Shown in pieces: positions 1-10,984 of a stretch of 64,000 bases of DNA (its first letter is position 1; every line of letters begins with the position of its first letter). The notes beneath the pieces are model-generated. The model had not been told where the DNA came from. It searched no databases and saw only the letters and a program-made list of their open reading frames with translations. The stretch comes from Prostheceraeus crozeri. Lineage: Eukaryota; Platyhelminthes; Polycladida; Euryleptidae. Location of the stretch: positions 1-64,000 of the forward strand of contig CAJQUW010015471.1 in the NCBI GenBank assembly GCA_907163375.1. Direction: 5' to 3'. Position numbers and translations under genes: made by a program.

Positions 1-3000
1 ACTTTATTTCTAACATACACACTATTGAAACTTATATTTTAACTTTAAAACTGCTGAAGACTTTACTTCATTTCTGACATGCAAGCAGATAAAACTTTAT
101 TCTTAACTTGTAACTGGTGAACCTTTATTTATTTCTAACATAATAAACAGATAGAACTTTATTCTTAACGTACACACTGTTTGAAACTTTGTTTTAACTT
201 GTAAAAACGGATGAAAACGTTATTTCTAACACACAAAGCCTCACTTTATTCCATCATACACCCTATAATTGAAACTTATTTTAATCTGAAACTTTATTTT
301 AACTGTTAACCGTTGAAACTTTGTTTATTTCTAACTACAAACAGATAAAAGACTTTAATTCTTAACAATCACACGTATTGAAACTTTATTTCTAACATTA
401 CACACTATTGAAACTTTATTATTAACTTTTAAACTGGTGAAACTTTATTTCATTTCTGACATGCAAGCAGAAAAAACTTAATTCTAAACTTGTAAACTGG
501 TGAACCTTCATTTTTATTTCTAAAATCTAAACAGATAGAACTTTATTCTTAACGCCACACTGTTGAAACTTTCATTTTTAACTTGTAAACGGCTGACTTT
601 ATTTCTAACGCACAAAGCGCTTAAACTTTATTTCCATCATACTCACTATTGAAACTTTATTAATTCTGAAACTTTATTTTTAACTTGTTAACGTGAAAAT
701 TTGTGTTTATTTCTAACATACAAACAGATAAACTTTATCTTAACATACACACTATTGAAACTTTATTTCTAACATACACACTAAAGAAACTATTATTTTG
801 TTAAACTTTTAAACTGGTAAAACTTTATATTCATTTCCTGACATGCCACGCAGAATAAAACTGTTATTCTTAACATTTGTAAACTGTGAAACCATCATTT
901 TATTTCTAACATCCAGACAGATATGAACTTTAATTCTTAACATACACACTATTGAAACTTTATTTTTAACCGTGTTAAACATTGAAAAACTTTTATTTTT
1001 AACTTGTAAATCGGTGAACACTCTTATTTTTATTTCTAACAACAACAGATAAAACATTTATTCTTAACTTGTAAACTGGTGAACCTTCATTTATTTCTAA
1101 CATATAAACAGATGAACTTATTCTAAACTACACACTATTGAAACTTTATTTTTAACATGTAAACCGCTGAAACTTATTTCTAACGCACAAAGCGCTTAAA
1201 ACATTATTCCATCATTAACTAAACACACTATTGAAACTTTATTTAATACTGAAACTTATTTTTAACTTTTAACGTTGAAACTTGTTTTATTCTAACATAC
1301 AAACAGATAAAAACTTTATTCTTAACATACACACTATTGAAACTTTATTCTTAACATACACACTATTGAAACTTTATTCTTAACTTTTAAACTGGTGAAA
1401 CTTTATTCATTTCTAGCTACATATCAATAAAAATTTATTCTTAACTTGTAAACTGCGGAAACTTCATTTGTTATTTCTACAATATACAGATTATAACTTT
1501 ATTCTTAACATACACACTATTGAAACTTTATTCTTGAACTTTAAACTGGTGAAACGTTATTCTTAACTTTTAAAACTGTGAAACTTTATTTCTTTCTGAC
1601 ATGCAAGCAGATAAAACTTTATTCTTAACTTGTAAACTGGTGAACCTTCATTTTTATTTCAACATCTAAACAATAGAACTTTATTCTTAACCATAGCACA
1701 GCTATTGAAACTTCTTTTTAACGTGTTAACTATTGAAACCTTTATTTTTAAAACTTGTAAAACGTTTGAAACTTTGTCTTAATTCTAACATAACAAACAG
1801 ATAAAACTTTATTCTTAACATACACACTATTGGAAACTTTATTTCTAACATCACGACACTATGAAACTTTATTTTTTAACTTAAACTGGTGAAACATTAC
1901 TTCATTTCTGACATGCAAGGCAGAAAAACTTTATTCATAACTTGTAAACTGGTGAACCTTCATTTTATTTCTAACATATAAACAGATAGAACTTTATTCT
2001 TAACGTACACACTGTTGAAACTTTATTTTTAACTTGTAAACGGCTGAAACTTTATTTCTAACGCACAAAGCGCTAAACTTTATTTCCATCATACACACTA
2101 TTGAAACTTTATTTTAATCTGAAACTTTATTTTTAACTTGTTAACGGTTGAAACTTTGTTTTATTTCTAACATACAAACAGATAAAACTTTATTCTTAAC
2201 TTGTAAACTGGTGAACCTTCATTTTTATTTCTAACATCTAAACAGATAGAACTTTATTCTTAACATACACACTATTGAAACTTTATTTTTTAACTGGTTA
2301 ACTATTGAAACTTTATTTTAAACATTGTAAACGTTGAAACATTGTCTTAATTTCTAACATAACAAACAGATAAAAACGTTAATCTTAAAATACACACATT
2401 GAAAACTTTTATTTCTACTAACATACTCACTTGAAACTTTCTTTTTTAACTTTTAAACAGGTGAAACTTTATATCATTTCTGACATGCAAGCAAGATGAA
2501 AAACTTTATTCTTTAACTTGTTAAACTGGTGACCTTTATTTTTATTTCTAAACATATAAACAGATAAACATTATTCATAACATATATACACTATTGAAAC
2601 TTTATTTTGTAATCTGTAAACTGTTGAAACTATATCTTTCATTTACAAATAGTGGAACGCTTAGTCTAACTTACAAACTATTAAATCCCGTAATCTTATT
2701 TTTTACAAACAGATGTAACTGTATTTCTAACGTACACACTGTTGAAACTTTATTTTTCAACTTGTAAACTGTTGAAACTTTATTTTGTTTCTAACATATA
2801 AACAGCTAAAACTTTATTTCTAACGTACACACTGTTGAAACTTTATCTTTAACTTGTAAACGGCTGAAACTTTATTTCTAACGCGATTCTATCATGTCAG
2901 GACTATACACATTTGATTTACAAAACATGCTTTGAATACTCATACGATGAAGTTCTTACTTTCATTTATTTCTAACGTACACACTGTTGAAACTTTATTT

Positions 3001-5712
3001 TTCAACTTGTAAACTGTTGAAACTTTATTTCTAACGTACACACTGTTGAAACTTTATTTTTAACTTGTAAACGGCTGAAACTTTATTTCTAACGCACAAA
3101 GCGCTTAAACTTTATTTCCATCATACACACTATTGAAACTTTATTTTAATCTGTAAACTGTTGAAACGATATTTTCATTTACAACTAGTAGAATGCTGAG
3201 TCTAACTTGCAAACTAGTAAATCCTACGATCGAACTTTACAAACAGATAAAACTTTATTTCTAACGTAGACACTGTTGAAACTTTATTTTAACTTGTAAA
3301 CGGTTGAAACTTTATTTCTAACGTACACACTATTGAAACTTTATTTTTAACGTGTTAACTATTGCAACTTTATTTTTTAACTTGTAGATCGGTGAAACTT
3401 TGTTTTATTTCTAACATACAAGCAGATAAAATTTATTCTTAACTTGTAATTTGGTGAACCTTCATTTTATTTCTAACATATAAACAGATAGAACTTTATT
3501 CTTAACATACACACTGTTGAAACTTTATTTTTAACTTGTAAACGGCTGAAACTTTATTTCTAACGCGCAAAGCGCTTAAACATTATTTCCATCATACACA
3601 CTATTGAAACTTTATTTTAATCTGAAACTTTATTTTTAACTTGTTAACGGTTGAAACTTTGTTTTATTTCAAACATACAAACAGATAAAACTTTATTCTT
3701 AACATACACACTATTGAAACTTTATTTCTAACATACACACTATTGAAACTTTATTTTTAACTTGTAAACTGGTGAAACTTTATTTCATTTCTAGCATACA
3801 AGCAGATAAAATTTATTCTTAACTTGTAAACTGGCGAAACTTCATTTTATTTCTAACATATAAACAGATAGAACTTTATTCTTAACATACACACTATTGA
3901 AACTTTATTCTTATCTTTTAAACTGGTGAAACTTTATTCTTAACTTTTAAACTGGTGAAACTTTATTTCATTTCTGACATGCAAGCAGATAAAACTTTAT
4001 TCTTAACTTGTAAACTGGTGAACCTTCATTTTTATTTCTAACATATAAACAGATAGAATTTTATTCTTAACATACACACTATTGAAACTTTATTTTTAAC
4101 GTGTTAACTATTGAAACTTTATTTTTAACTTGTAAACGGTTGAAACTTTGTCTTAATTCTAACATACAAACAGATAAAAACTTATTTAGTTCCCTTAACT
4201 TACGGTTGAAACTTTGTCTCTTATTCTAAACATAACAAACAGATAAACTTTATTTATTCTATACACCACACTACTTGAAACTTTATTTCTAACATACACA
4301 CTATTGAAACTTTATTCTTAACTTTTAAACTGGTGAAACTTTATTTCATTTCTGACATGCAAGCAGATAAAACTTTATTCTTAACTTGTAAACTGGTGAA
4401 CCTTCATTTTTATTTCTAACATATAAACAGATAGAACTTTATTCTTAACGTACACACTATTGAAACTTTATTTTTAACGTGTTAACTATTGAAACTTTAT
4501 TTTTAACTTGTAAACGGTTGAAACTTTGTCTTAATTCTAACATAGAAACAGATAATACTTTATTCTTAACATACACACTATTGAAACTTTATTTCTTACA
4601 TACACACTATTGAAACTTTATTTTTTAACTTTTAAACTGGTGAAACTTTATTTCATTTCTGACATGCAAGCAGATAAAACTTTATTCTTAACTTGTAAAC
4701 TGGTGAACCTTTATTTTTATTTCTAACATATAAACAGATAGAACTTTATTCTTAACGTACACACTGTTGAAACTTTATTTTTAACTTGTAAACGGCTGAA
4801 ACTTTATTTCTAACGCACAAAGCGCTTAAACTTTATTTCCATCATACACACTATTGAAACTTTATTTTAATCTGAAACTTTATTTTTAACTTGTTAACGG
4901 TTGAAACTTTGTTTCATTTCTGACATACAAGCAGATAAAACTTTATTCTCAACTTGTAAACTGATGAACCTTCATTTTTATTTCTAACATATAAACAGAT
5001 AGAACTTTATTCTTAACATACACACTATTGAAACTTTATTTTTAACGTGTACACTGTTGAAACTTTATTTTTAATCTACAAACTGTTGAAACTTTATTCT
5101 ATTTCTAACACACAAAAAGCTTAAACTTTATTTTTAACATACACACTATTGAAACTTTATTTTGTAATCTGTAAACTGTTGAAACTATATCTTAAATTTA
5201 CAAATAGTGGAACGCTTAGTCTAACTTACAAACTATTTAATCCCGCAATCTTATTTTTACAAACAGATGGAACTTTATTTCTAACGTACACACTGTTGAA
5301 ACTTTATTTTTAATCTACAAACTCTTGAAACTTTATTTTATTTCTAACACACAAAAAGCTTAAACTTTATTTTTAACATATACACTATTGAAACTTTATT
5401 TTGTAATCTATAAACTGTTGAAACTATATCTTTAATTTACAAATAGTGGAACGCTTAGTCTAACTTACAAACTATTTAATCCCGCAATCTTATTTTTACA
5501 AACAGATGTAACTTTATTTCTAACGTACACACTGTTGAAACTTTATTTTTAATCTACAAACTCTTGAAACTTTATTTTATTTCTAACATAGAAACAGCTT
5601 AAACTTTATTTCTAACACATACACTATTGAAACTTTATTTTTAATCTGTAAACTGTTGAAACTATATCTTTTATTTACAAATAATAGAACGCTTAGTCTA
5701 ACTTGCAAACTA
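1..5712. repeat. AT-rich minisatellite array (about 29-bp modules)
   Basis: The stretch is built from modules of about 29 bp around the core TTGAAACTTTATTTCTAAC, each followed by a variable half such as ATACACACTATT, TTGTAAACTGG or ATACAAACAGATAA. Modules combine into higher-order blocks of several hundred bases, such as the block with TTCTGACATGCAAGCAG. There is no coding potential; the 82-aa frame at 809-1057 is only the repeat translated. From about 2.6 kb onward copies are clean, but 1-2.55 kb and about 4.17-4.28 kb are full of one-base gains and losses in A and T runs. Function is unknown; the same modules resume at 8.29-8.76 kb. Confidence 0.95.
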
Positions 5713-5882
5713 GTAAATCTTATTCGTCATCAAATCTAACTGTTTTAAATCTTCATCATGGAAATCAATGTTTCACAGTCATTTGAAAAAGATATGATCA
5801 CCCTTCATCTAACCCATCCGTTGCATGATAACAACAACTCTTCGCATAATAACATTTATTGAATAACTGTAACAAGCATGCA

Positions 5883-6413
5883 TTACAAATCAATGGTTTG
5901 AAACAGATAAAATAGATACAGCTGGTAACTGTCATATAGCGAGCAATGATAACCATATAGGACTTTGGCAGTGCTGAGGTAAGGAGGAAAGAAGCATTGG
6001 TTATGAACGTAGCTACTACAACGAACTGACAAAATAGGAACACACAAATCCTTAAAACGTTTCGTGACTTCATGATAGTGTTGATTCACTCTACTATCCC
6101 AAGGTGGGAGCAAAATATCATTAATGACTAGATTGGGAAATACTTTCCTCTCCTTACCAGGATTATTACAAAAAATGCGTATAACATTGAAAGCAGCTAA
6201 CCATCGTTTAAAGTCAATAAGAAGAGCAGTCTCACAAGAAAAGCCATAGTCTTGCAAATATTTCAGATTAAGTCCATGAATGTGTTTTCTCGCCCATTGA
6301 TCAACATTGGGATCACAGTTGGCATGTTGATGATAGACACTAACAATCTGATATGTCCAATTGTTCATAGCAATAGCACTGAGCTCCTGCACAGGTTCAC
6401 CTTCACAATCCAT
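5883..6413 (-). CDS. Uncharacterised ORF of the satellite-embedded virus-like block
   Basis: A 176-residue frame on the minus strand, last in a run of four minus-strand frames. I do not recognise its family. The N-terminal half is a plausible globular protein, with tryptophans in the NNWTYQIV and DQWARKHI stretches and a KRWLAAFNVI helix. The C-terminal 50 residues are rich in Tyr, Leu and Cys and may be out of the real frame or non-coding. It follows the RING-like frame by about 50 bp, so the two could be parts of one gene; I do not attempt to connect them. It belongs to a block that I treat as an old virus-like insertion. Confidence 0.4.
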   Translation of the reverse strand: MDCEGEPVQELSAIAMNNWTYQIVSVYHQHANCDPNVDQWARKHIHGLNLKYLQDYGFSCETALLIDFKRWLAAFNVIRIFCNNPGKERKVFPNLVINDILLPPWDSRVNQHYHEVTKRFKDLCVPILSVRCSSYVHNQCFFPPYLSTAKVLYGYHCSLYDSYQLYLFYLFQTIDL

Positions 6414-6464
6414 AAAAATGATGATAGAAGCCTAAAACGTAAATTACACATCTAAGGAAACGTT

Positions 6465-6722
6465 CTATAACATATCACAAAATGAAGAATTACATCGATG
6501 CTTTTCACGACAAAATACACAAATGATATGATGGCAACGAAGAAGTAAAATGTATCTAATAAGACCACGTCCACGACACTCAAAGCACATAAGCGAATTG
6601 TCATAGGGTAGAGTTAGGAAAGGATTAGCAATTCTCTTTCCTTGACTTGCGTTTGGAAGTAGCATTCTTGCCCGACTTGCGCTTCGTACCACCCCCGTTA
6701 AGGATTTCGTCAATAATGTCAT
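6465..6722 (-). CDS. RING-like zinc-binding ORF
   Basis: An 85-residue frame whose last 40 residues hold a cysteine/histidine pattern of RING type: CFEC, then about 13 residues to RCHH, then CVFC, then a final pair of cysteines four apart. RING domains are commonly ubiquitin E3 ligases. The first 45 residues overlap the C-terminus of the neighbouring 6625-7239 frame in another register, so the true start is probably inside that overlap. A clearer RING protein lies in Element 1 (48.4 kb), and the parallel supports a real gene here. The final Cys pair spacing is not canonical, so zinc binding is inferred. Virus-like block; treat as fossil. Confidence 0.45.
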   Translation of the reverse strand: MTLLTKSLTGVVRSASRARMLLPNASQGKRIANPFLTLPYDNSLMCFECRGRGLIRYILLLRCHHIICVFCREKHRCNSSFCDML

Positions 6723-7239
6723 CTACGCTGGGTGGTTTTGGAATATATAGGATGGATTCAGTGTATATCGAGAGAGAGGCTATTTTGTTATCCTTGTGCT
6801 GACCATAATATAGTCCATTCACTTTGAAAATGATATCCCAAGTACCTTCTCCGAGCTCATCACATCTGATGGGTATTGATTGATCTCCATCCTTTTTATA
6901 ATAACTACACCAATGTGATAATGGTAGGCAAATTTGATTGCCATCCCAAATCCTTCTATAGGGAGTATCCTTGTCATCTCTCACCTTCCACTCTTGAGCA
7001 AGAGGAGTAGGAATGTCCATATTTAATGTTACGTACTCTTCAATAATGTCAAGTTGGTGGCGAATGTACGGACTCACGGGGATGAGTATGTAATCCCCAT
7101 ACTGATTGCTCAATATCTTTACATCAGTGGAAGGGAGCATTCCCGTTCGCAGTACTACGCAGTGATCCTCATGACGCAAGACTTGTTTAAATTTACGCTG
7201 TAGCGGTGTAGGATTATGTACCTTTGTTGTTTCTTCCAC
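6625..7239 (-). CDS. Virus-like protein of unknown function, shared with Element 1
   Basis: A 204-residue open frame. No named domain is recognised. Its middle and C-terminal half matches, by eye, the protein at about 50.6-51.05 kb in Element 1: a WK..DD..YR region, a DELG.G segment, a hallmark GLYYGQHKDNKIASL versus GLYIGSYGSTGKVASL, then a Y.PKPP versus YKPLP segment and a Lys/Arg-rich tail (KRKSGKNATSKRKSRK). The basic tail could be a nuclear localisation or DNA-contact region. A TATA box lies upstream at about 7.50 kb, and a candidate 68-bp GT-AG intron (7330-7397) sits just after an ATG at 7398-7400, so the protein may begin further upstream than this frame. The frame itself looks intact. 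Confidence 0.6.
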   Translation of the reverse strand: MEETTKVHNPTPLQRKFKQVLRHEDHCVVLRTGMLPSTDVKILSNQYGDYILIPVSPYIRHQLDIIEEYVTLNMDIPTPLAQEWKVRDDKDTPYRRIWDGNQICLPLSHWCSYYKKDGDQSIPIRCDELGEGTWDIIFKVNGLYYGQHKDNKIASLSIYTESILYIPKPPSVDDIIDEILNGGGTKRKSGKNATSKRKSRKENC

Positions 7240-7495
7240 TGGTCTCAGCTGTAGATGATCTGATTGTAGCGAACCTTGTAACGTCTGGCCACCATTTTGT
7301 CCTACTAGTGCAGCAGATGTAGAAGATGCCTGAAAATAAAAAAAGATTGTATTAAGCTTACGTTCAAGGGAGGAGAGGGAGGAAAGTAGCGACTTACCAT
7401 TTTAGTTGGATAATACAACAGGGATGTAGAGAGAGAGAATGTGCGTCCGTCACTTGTACGATTCAACGATGGAATGATTCTCACTGTGGAAGGCT

Positions 7496-7510
7496 CTCTA
7501 TTTATAAAGG
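7496..7510 (-). promoter_or_regulatory. TATA box for the 6625-7239 gene
   Basis: Read on the minus strand the sequence is CCTTTATAAATAGAG, a strong TATA box. It lies about 100 bp upstream of an ATG at 7398-7400 that opens towards the virus-like frame. It supports this gene being a separate transcription unit. Confidence 0.55.
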
Positions 7511-7595
7511 AATGCTTGATTCTCATTAGACAACAATCCTCATTGGAGAATAGCATCAAGTTGATTCCCACTCTCACCGATGCTTCATTCACCCG

Positions 7596-7946
7596 CTAGC
7601 GCTCATCGTCTCCTTTCACCGTCTCGACTAAAGCTCTATTGTATTCTTCCGTTGATAGGTGTGGTAAAACACGGGTGGGCAAATGTGTGTCGTCGCGCCA
7701 TTGATAATAATACTCCAACAGTAGGCGACCATGCTTGAATACGCGCCTTGGATATTTCAGCAAAGTCTCATCAATCAATTTCCTACTTTGAGCCACACTC
7801 ATGAATACAATGTGGCAGACAAGCTCGTTGTGGGGGAGGGTGTGGGCATACACCAATGGTTGAATGTAGGTCGTAAGCATATCATCATTCATCATGAGTT
7901 GGAAGCCTATCACTGAAGGCAGCTCGACATACGTCCTTAGAGTCAC
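7596..7946 (-). CDS. Uncharacterised ORF, first of the minus-strand block
   Basis: A 116-residue frame with balanced amino-acid composition and no recognised domain; it includes a YPRRVFKHGRLLLEYYYQW stretch and a polar, acidic end. The frame opens with GTG just after a TTGTTTAG that resembles a splice acceptor, and a TATA-like GGCATAAAATACG lies upstream at about 8.06-8.07 kb, so the true start is uncertain. It is followed by the conserved 6625-7239 gene in the same direction. Part of the virus-like block; function not assigned. Confidence 0.4.
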   Translation of the reverse strand: MTLRTYVELPSVIGFQLMMNDDMLTTYIQPLVYAHTLPHNELVCHIVFMSVAQSRKLIDETLLKYPRRVFKHGRLLLEYYYQWRDDTHLPTRVLPHLSTEEYNRALVETVKGDDER

Positions 7947-8289
7947 CTAAACAATGTCCTCCATGCTCTGGGAAACTACCTGCGCCATCGGCTAAATCGC
8001 TCCTCTCGTCGTCAAAAGAATGTACATAGCTCATGCACTTCAACTCTCTCAGTGCTGTAGGCGTATTTTATGCCACCCACCCCTACGCTCCTCTGGTGTT
8101 AACTTTCGTCTAGCAAAAAAGTCGTCATGAAATTTCAACGACGGAGTAAAAGTTTGAGATGATACACTCCTGGCAAACTAACTCATGAAGTAGCTTTGCT
8201 GTGATACATTTCTATCTGTAAGCATATGGTAATGTTAAAGTGAATCTAAAACTTTTCAGCTTATTAATTGTTCATCGTTGCATCAACGC
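7947..8289. other. Unassigned spacer with TATA-like site
   Basis: No long open frame. Apart from the TATA-like site near 8.07 kb and a possible short minus-strand leader frame of about 49 codons starting near 8.03 kb, I see nothing specific. It separates the gene block from the resumed minisatellite. Confidence 0.3.
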
Positions 8290-8760
8290 TTTAACTCGTG
8301 AACAGTTATAATTTTATTTTAATTTACACTTAGTCTAACTTGTAAACTAGTAAATCTTGCGATCTTATTTTTACAAACAGTTATACCTTTATTTCTAACA
8401 TACACACTATTGAATCTTTATTTCTAACTTGTAAACTCTTGAAACTTTATTTTGATATACAAACAGCTAAAACTTTATTTCTAACGCATACACTATTGAA
8501 ACGTTATTTCTAACTTGTAAACTCTTGAAACTTTATTTTGATATACAAACAGCTAAAACTTTATTTCTAACGTATACACCATTGAAACTTTATTTTTTAA
8601 CTTGTAAACTCTTGAAACTTTGTTTTTGATATACAAACAGCTAAAACTTTATTTCTAACGGAGACACTATTGAAACTTTATTTTTAACTTGTAAACTGGT
8701 GAAACTATATCTTTCATTTACAAATAGTAGAACGCTTAGTCTAACTTGTAAGTCTTATGA
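8290..8760. repeat. Second patch of the AT-rich minisatellite
   Basis: The same TTGAAACTTTATTTCTAAC modules as at 1-5.7 kb, here in a higher-order form containing GATATACAAACAGCTAAAAC repeated three times. Its return on the far side of the virus-like genes shows that the genes are embedded in the array or that both belong to one larger element. Confidence 0.9.
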
Positions 8761-9173
8761 CACTTCATATGGGTGATGATGGTAGATGAAATAGTGTTAA
8801 ATAAAATTAAGATAGCTTACACTTCTGATACAGGGATAGCAATCGACTGCGATCCATGTGTAAAGAGCTTGTTAGACTACGGAAGAGAGAAGTGTGTTAT
8901 GTTGCGTGTGGCGCGTGAGTGTCCTCCCATTTCATTCCATTCATCAATTCGTCTCATTGATAGAGACAGGTAGAACTCATGGTTCTCATAACGTATGCAA
9001 TGGAAAGTTTTAGGTAACCTTCGACAGTTGGCTAAATGTCGCCCTGGCGCGAATGCATACTACGTTGAGACAGAGGCAATCACTTGCAAACATGACGCAG
9101 AGAGGTTTAACAAGATTGACCATTGCCGAATGTCCCTTGCGGTATACATAGCTACGGGTTTCACCGCTGCCCT

Positions 9174-9371
9174 TTACAGGAACGCCCGTCGAAAGGAAGT
9201 ATTACACCGAACTTCATTTGCAACGTTCAAGTTGACTGATAGCAGATTCAACTTAATGATAGTATTCGCCAGTCCGAAGGCTGCCCAGGACAAACCGCGT
9301 GGAGGTTCTATCATGTCTTGCCCCATGGTGGCCCTTAAGAGAGCCGGTGGTTCGTTCTCGGGGGTCGTCAT
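9174..9371 (-). CDS. Uncharacterised ORF, second of a tight pair
   Basis: About 65 residues from an ATG at 9371. That ATG follows the TAA of the upstream ORF by a single base (TAAGATG), the kind of packing seen in compact viral genomes. The protein starts MTTPENEPPALLRA and has a hydrophobic middle (WAAFGLANTIIKLNLL). No family recognised. The plus strand across 8995-9579 is also open for 194 codons, so which strand codes is not settled; I favour minus because of the promoter and tight packing. Confidence 0.35.
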   Translation of the reverse strand: MTTPENEPPALLRATMGQDMIEPPRGLSWAAFGLANTIIKLNLLSVNLNVANEVRCNTSFRRAFL

Positions 9372-9372
9372 C

Positions 9373-9639
9373 TTACAGCCTACCGATTCTGCTGAGAGAG
9401 TCTTTGACTCTCTCCTTGGTAGCAGTGTCGACTTCCACGCTAATTGGTATATGACTGAAAAGTGGAATGTAGCGCCATTCCGTTGGATTGACAACACTTG
9501 CTGTCATCGCATTACCAATCTGAGCAAGATTGTTGTGGACTCTGTCTTGCTCCTCTATTCTAGCAAATTCATCAAATAAATTTCGCGGCCTTAACTGCGG
9601 TCCGCGAGGAGAGCTGACTTGACTGTTCGGCGTCTGCAT
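9373..9639 (-). CDS. Uncharacterised ORF behind a TATA box, first of a tight pair
   Basis: An 88-residue protein from the ATG at 9637-9639, preceded by a perfect TATATAA about 30 bp upstream. It starts MQTPNSQVSSPRG (polar, Pro/Ser/Arg-rich) and then becomes helical (NLFDEFARIEEQDRVHNNLAQI). A further upstream ATG at 9696 exists, but the TATA box lies downstream of it, so I chose 9639. No domain recognised. It could be a virus-like gene related to the block at 5.9-8 kb; this is inference from compactness and strand only. Confidence 0.4.
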   Translation of the reverse strand: MQTPNSQVSSPRGPQLRPRNLFDEFARIEEQDRVHNNLAQIGNAMTASVVNPTEWRYIPLFSHIPISVEVDTATKERVKDSLSRIGRL

Positions 9640-9670
9640 GATTGAAATGAAATGAAATGAGAGGCAGTGG

Positions 9671-9680
9671 TTTATATACC
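9671..9680 (-). promoter_or_regulatory. TATA box upstream of the 9639 ORF
   Basis: GGTATATAAA on the minus strand, 32 bp before the ATG at 9639, followed by a CATTTCATTTCATTTCA triplet repeat in the presumed leader. Confidence 0.55.
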
Positions 9681-9693
9681 CTCTAACACGACG

Positions 9694-9805
9694 CAACGTT
9701 CAAGTTGACTGATAGCAGATTCAACTTAATGATAGTATTCGCCAGTCTAAAGACTGCCCAGGGCAAACCGCGTGGAGGCTCTATCATGTCTTGCCCCATA
9801 GTGGA
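9694..9805. repeat. Duplicate of 9221-9332 (direct repeat, 473 bp apart)
   Basis: About 110 bp starting CAACGTTCAAGTTGACTGAT is repeated with a few substitutions. The duplicate carries part of the second ORF of the 9.2-9.7 kb pair and lies just upstream of the TATA box. This suggests a tandem gene duplication of which only the downstream copy remains whole. Confidence 0.8.
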
Positions 9806-10980
9806 CGATTATACGATAGTGTGTTAGTAGATTTCAATCGCTGAAAAGGGAAGATGAGAATCATTTCATTTGTCTCATCAACGTTTATCATGGGAGCAAT
9901 CATTGAAGGGGCATCTAATGAATTACATTTCACTCTACTCCATATCATAAAGACTAACCTTTGTCGAATGGCTGAAGTACTCTGACCTGACGAGAGAAAG
10001 CGTCACGTTGAGTATGAAGTCGAACGCCCAACATGAGCAACGGCTCAGAGGTTTCGGTCTAACAAACGACGAACAACCCGTGCAACACAATCCCTCTACG
10101 GCAGTACCCGCCGTCCCGAAGGAACGCTCGAGCAAAGGAGGTATTACAGCGATGATGTGCTTTATGAGCAGAAGTGAATCTCTTGATAGCAAGAGACTAT
10201 TCAACTAGATAGCAAGTCAAAAATAAGCTGATAGCAGGACAAATGTATAGTCAGTAATTTACACTTAGTGAGGAATGATAGATTTGAGTGTAGTGAGTGG
10301 CACTTGATCCCGTCGACAGCCCGAAGGCCTTGTACTGATCACTAGGGAAGTGAGAGATCTTCCCCGATACCCGCTATTTACAGCTTAAGACATCATTGTC
10401 ACTGCCCCGAAGTGGTAACAGCAACGCCGAGTCAAAGGTAGTGAACAGTAGCTGGGATCTAACCCCTCAAAGCTGCCTTAGACTTAGTTAAATTTGAAAT
10501 CTGATAGCACATTTGAACTTGGCATACTTGAAAACCTTGAGGAAACATCCCAATTTATTGCTTTGATCAGCTTGATAGCAAGCCGTAGAGAGCTTGATTC
10601 ACCAGCGTTTTGCAATGGAGATGTTTAGAGGCCACCCATGACAAGATAGCTAAGACTCAACCGATTGGCGTTCAAAGTGCTACGTTGAGAACTGTGTCAA
10701 ATGCCCAACATGAGACATGAGTTGTCCCAGCGGTTACGGTCTAAACTATGACACACTCCCTTGCCACACTTATCACTACGGCATCGTCCGCCGTCCCGAA
10801 GGAACACCCTGCCAGTGGAATATTACAGCAAAACTCTCCGTGTCTTGCTCGCTTTCAGTGAAAAGCCGCTTATACCATGAGAAGACTGACTCAGACATCA
10901 TTAAAAATGCTTTCATTGACTTCAGCAGGGTCGAAAACCCCAGAAAACCTCCAAAACTAGTGAATTTAAAATTTTCAACT
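9806..10980. repeat. Mosaic of diverged duplications with recurring CTGATAGCA
   Basis: Two related blocks, about 10,019-10,155 and 10,692-10,840, share GCCCAACATGAG..., a CGGTCTAA segment and CGTCCCGAAGGAAC in the same order. The word TGATAGCA or GATAGCAAG recurs about seven times from 9.24 to 10.58 kb. Short frames at 10,008-10,208 and 10,717-10,986 read through these blocks, but their proteins do not resemble each other, so I do not call genes. Function unknown. Confidence 0.5.
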
Positions 10981-10984
10981 TTTT

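Noticed and set aside
1-5712. Possible CRISPR array because of regular 29-bp units
   Set aside because: There are no unique spacers: the segments between cores are themselves repeated, no cas genes exist, and the DNA is eukaryotic.
8995-9579. 194-codon plus-strand frame
   Set aside because: Kept as an alternative only: no promoter or family, and it overlaps the minus-strand pair that has a TATA box.
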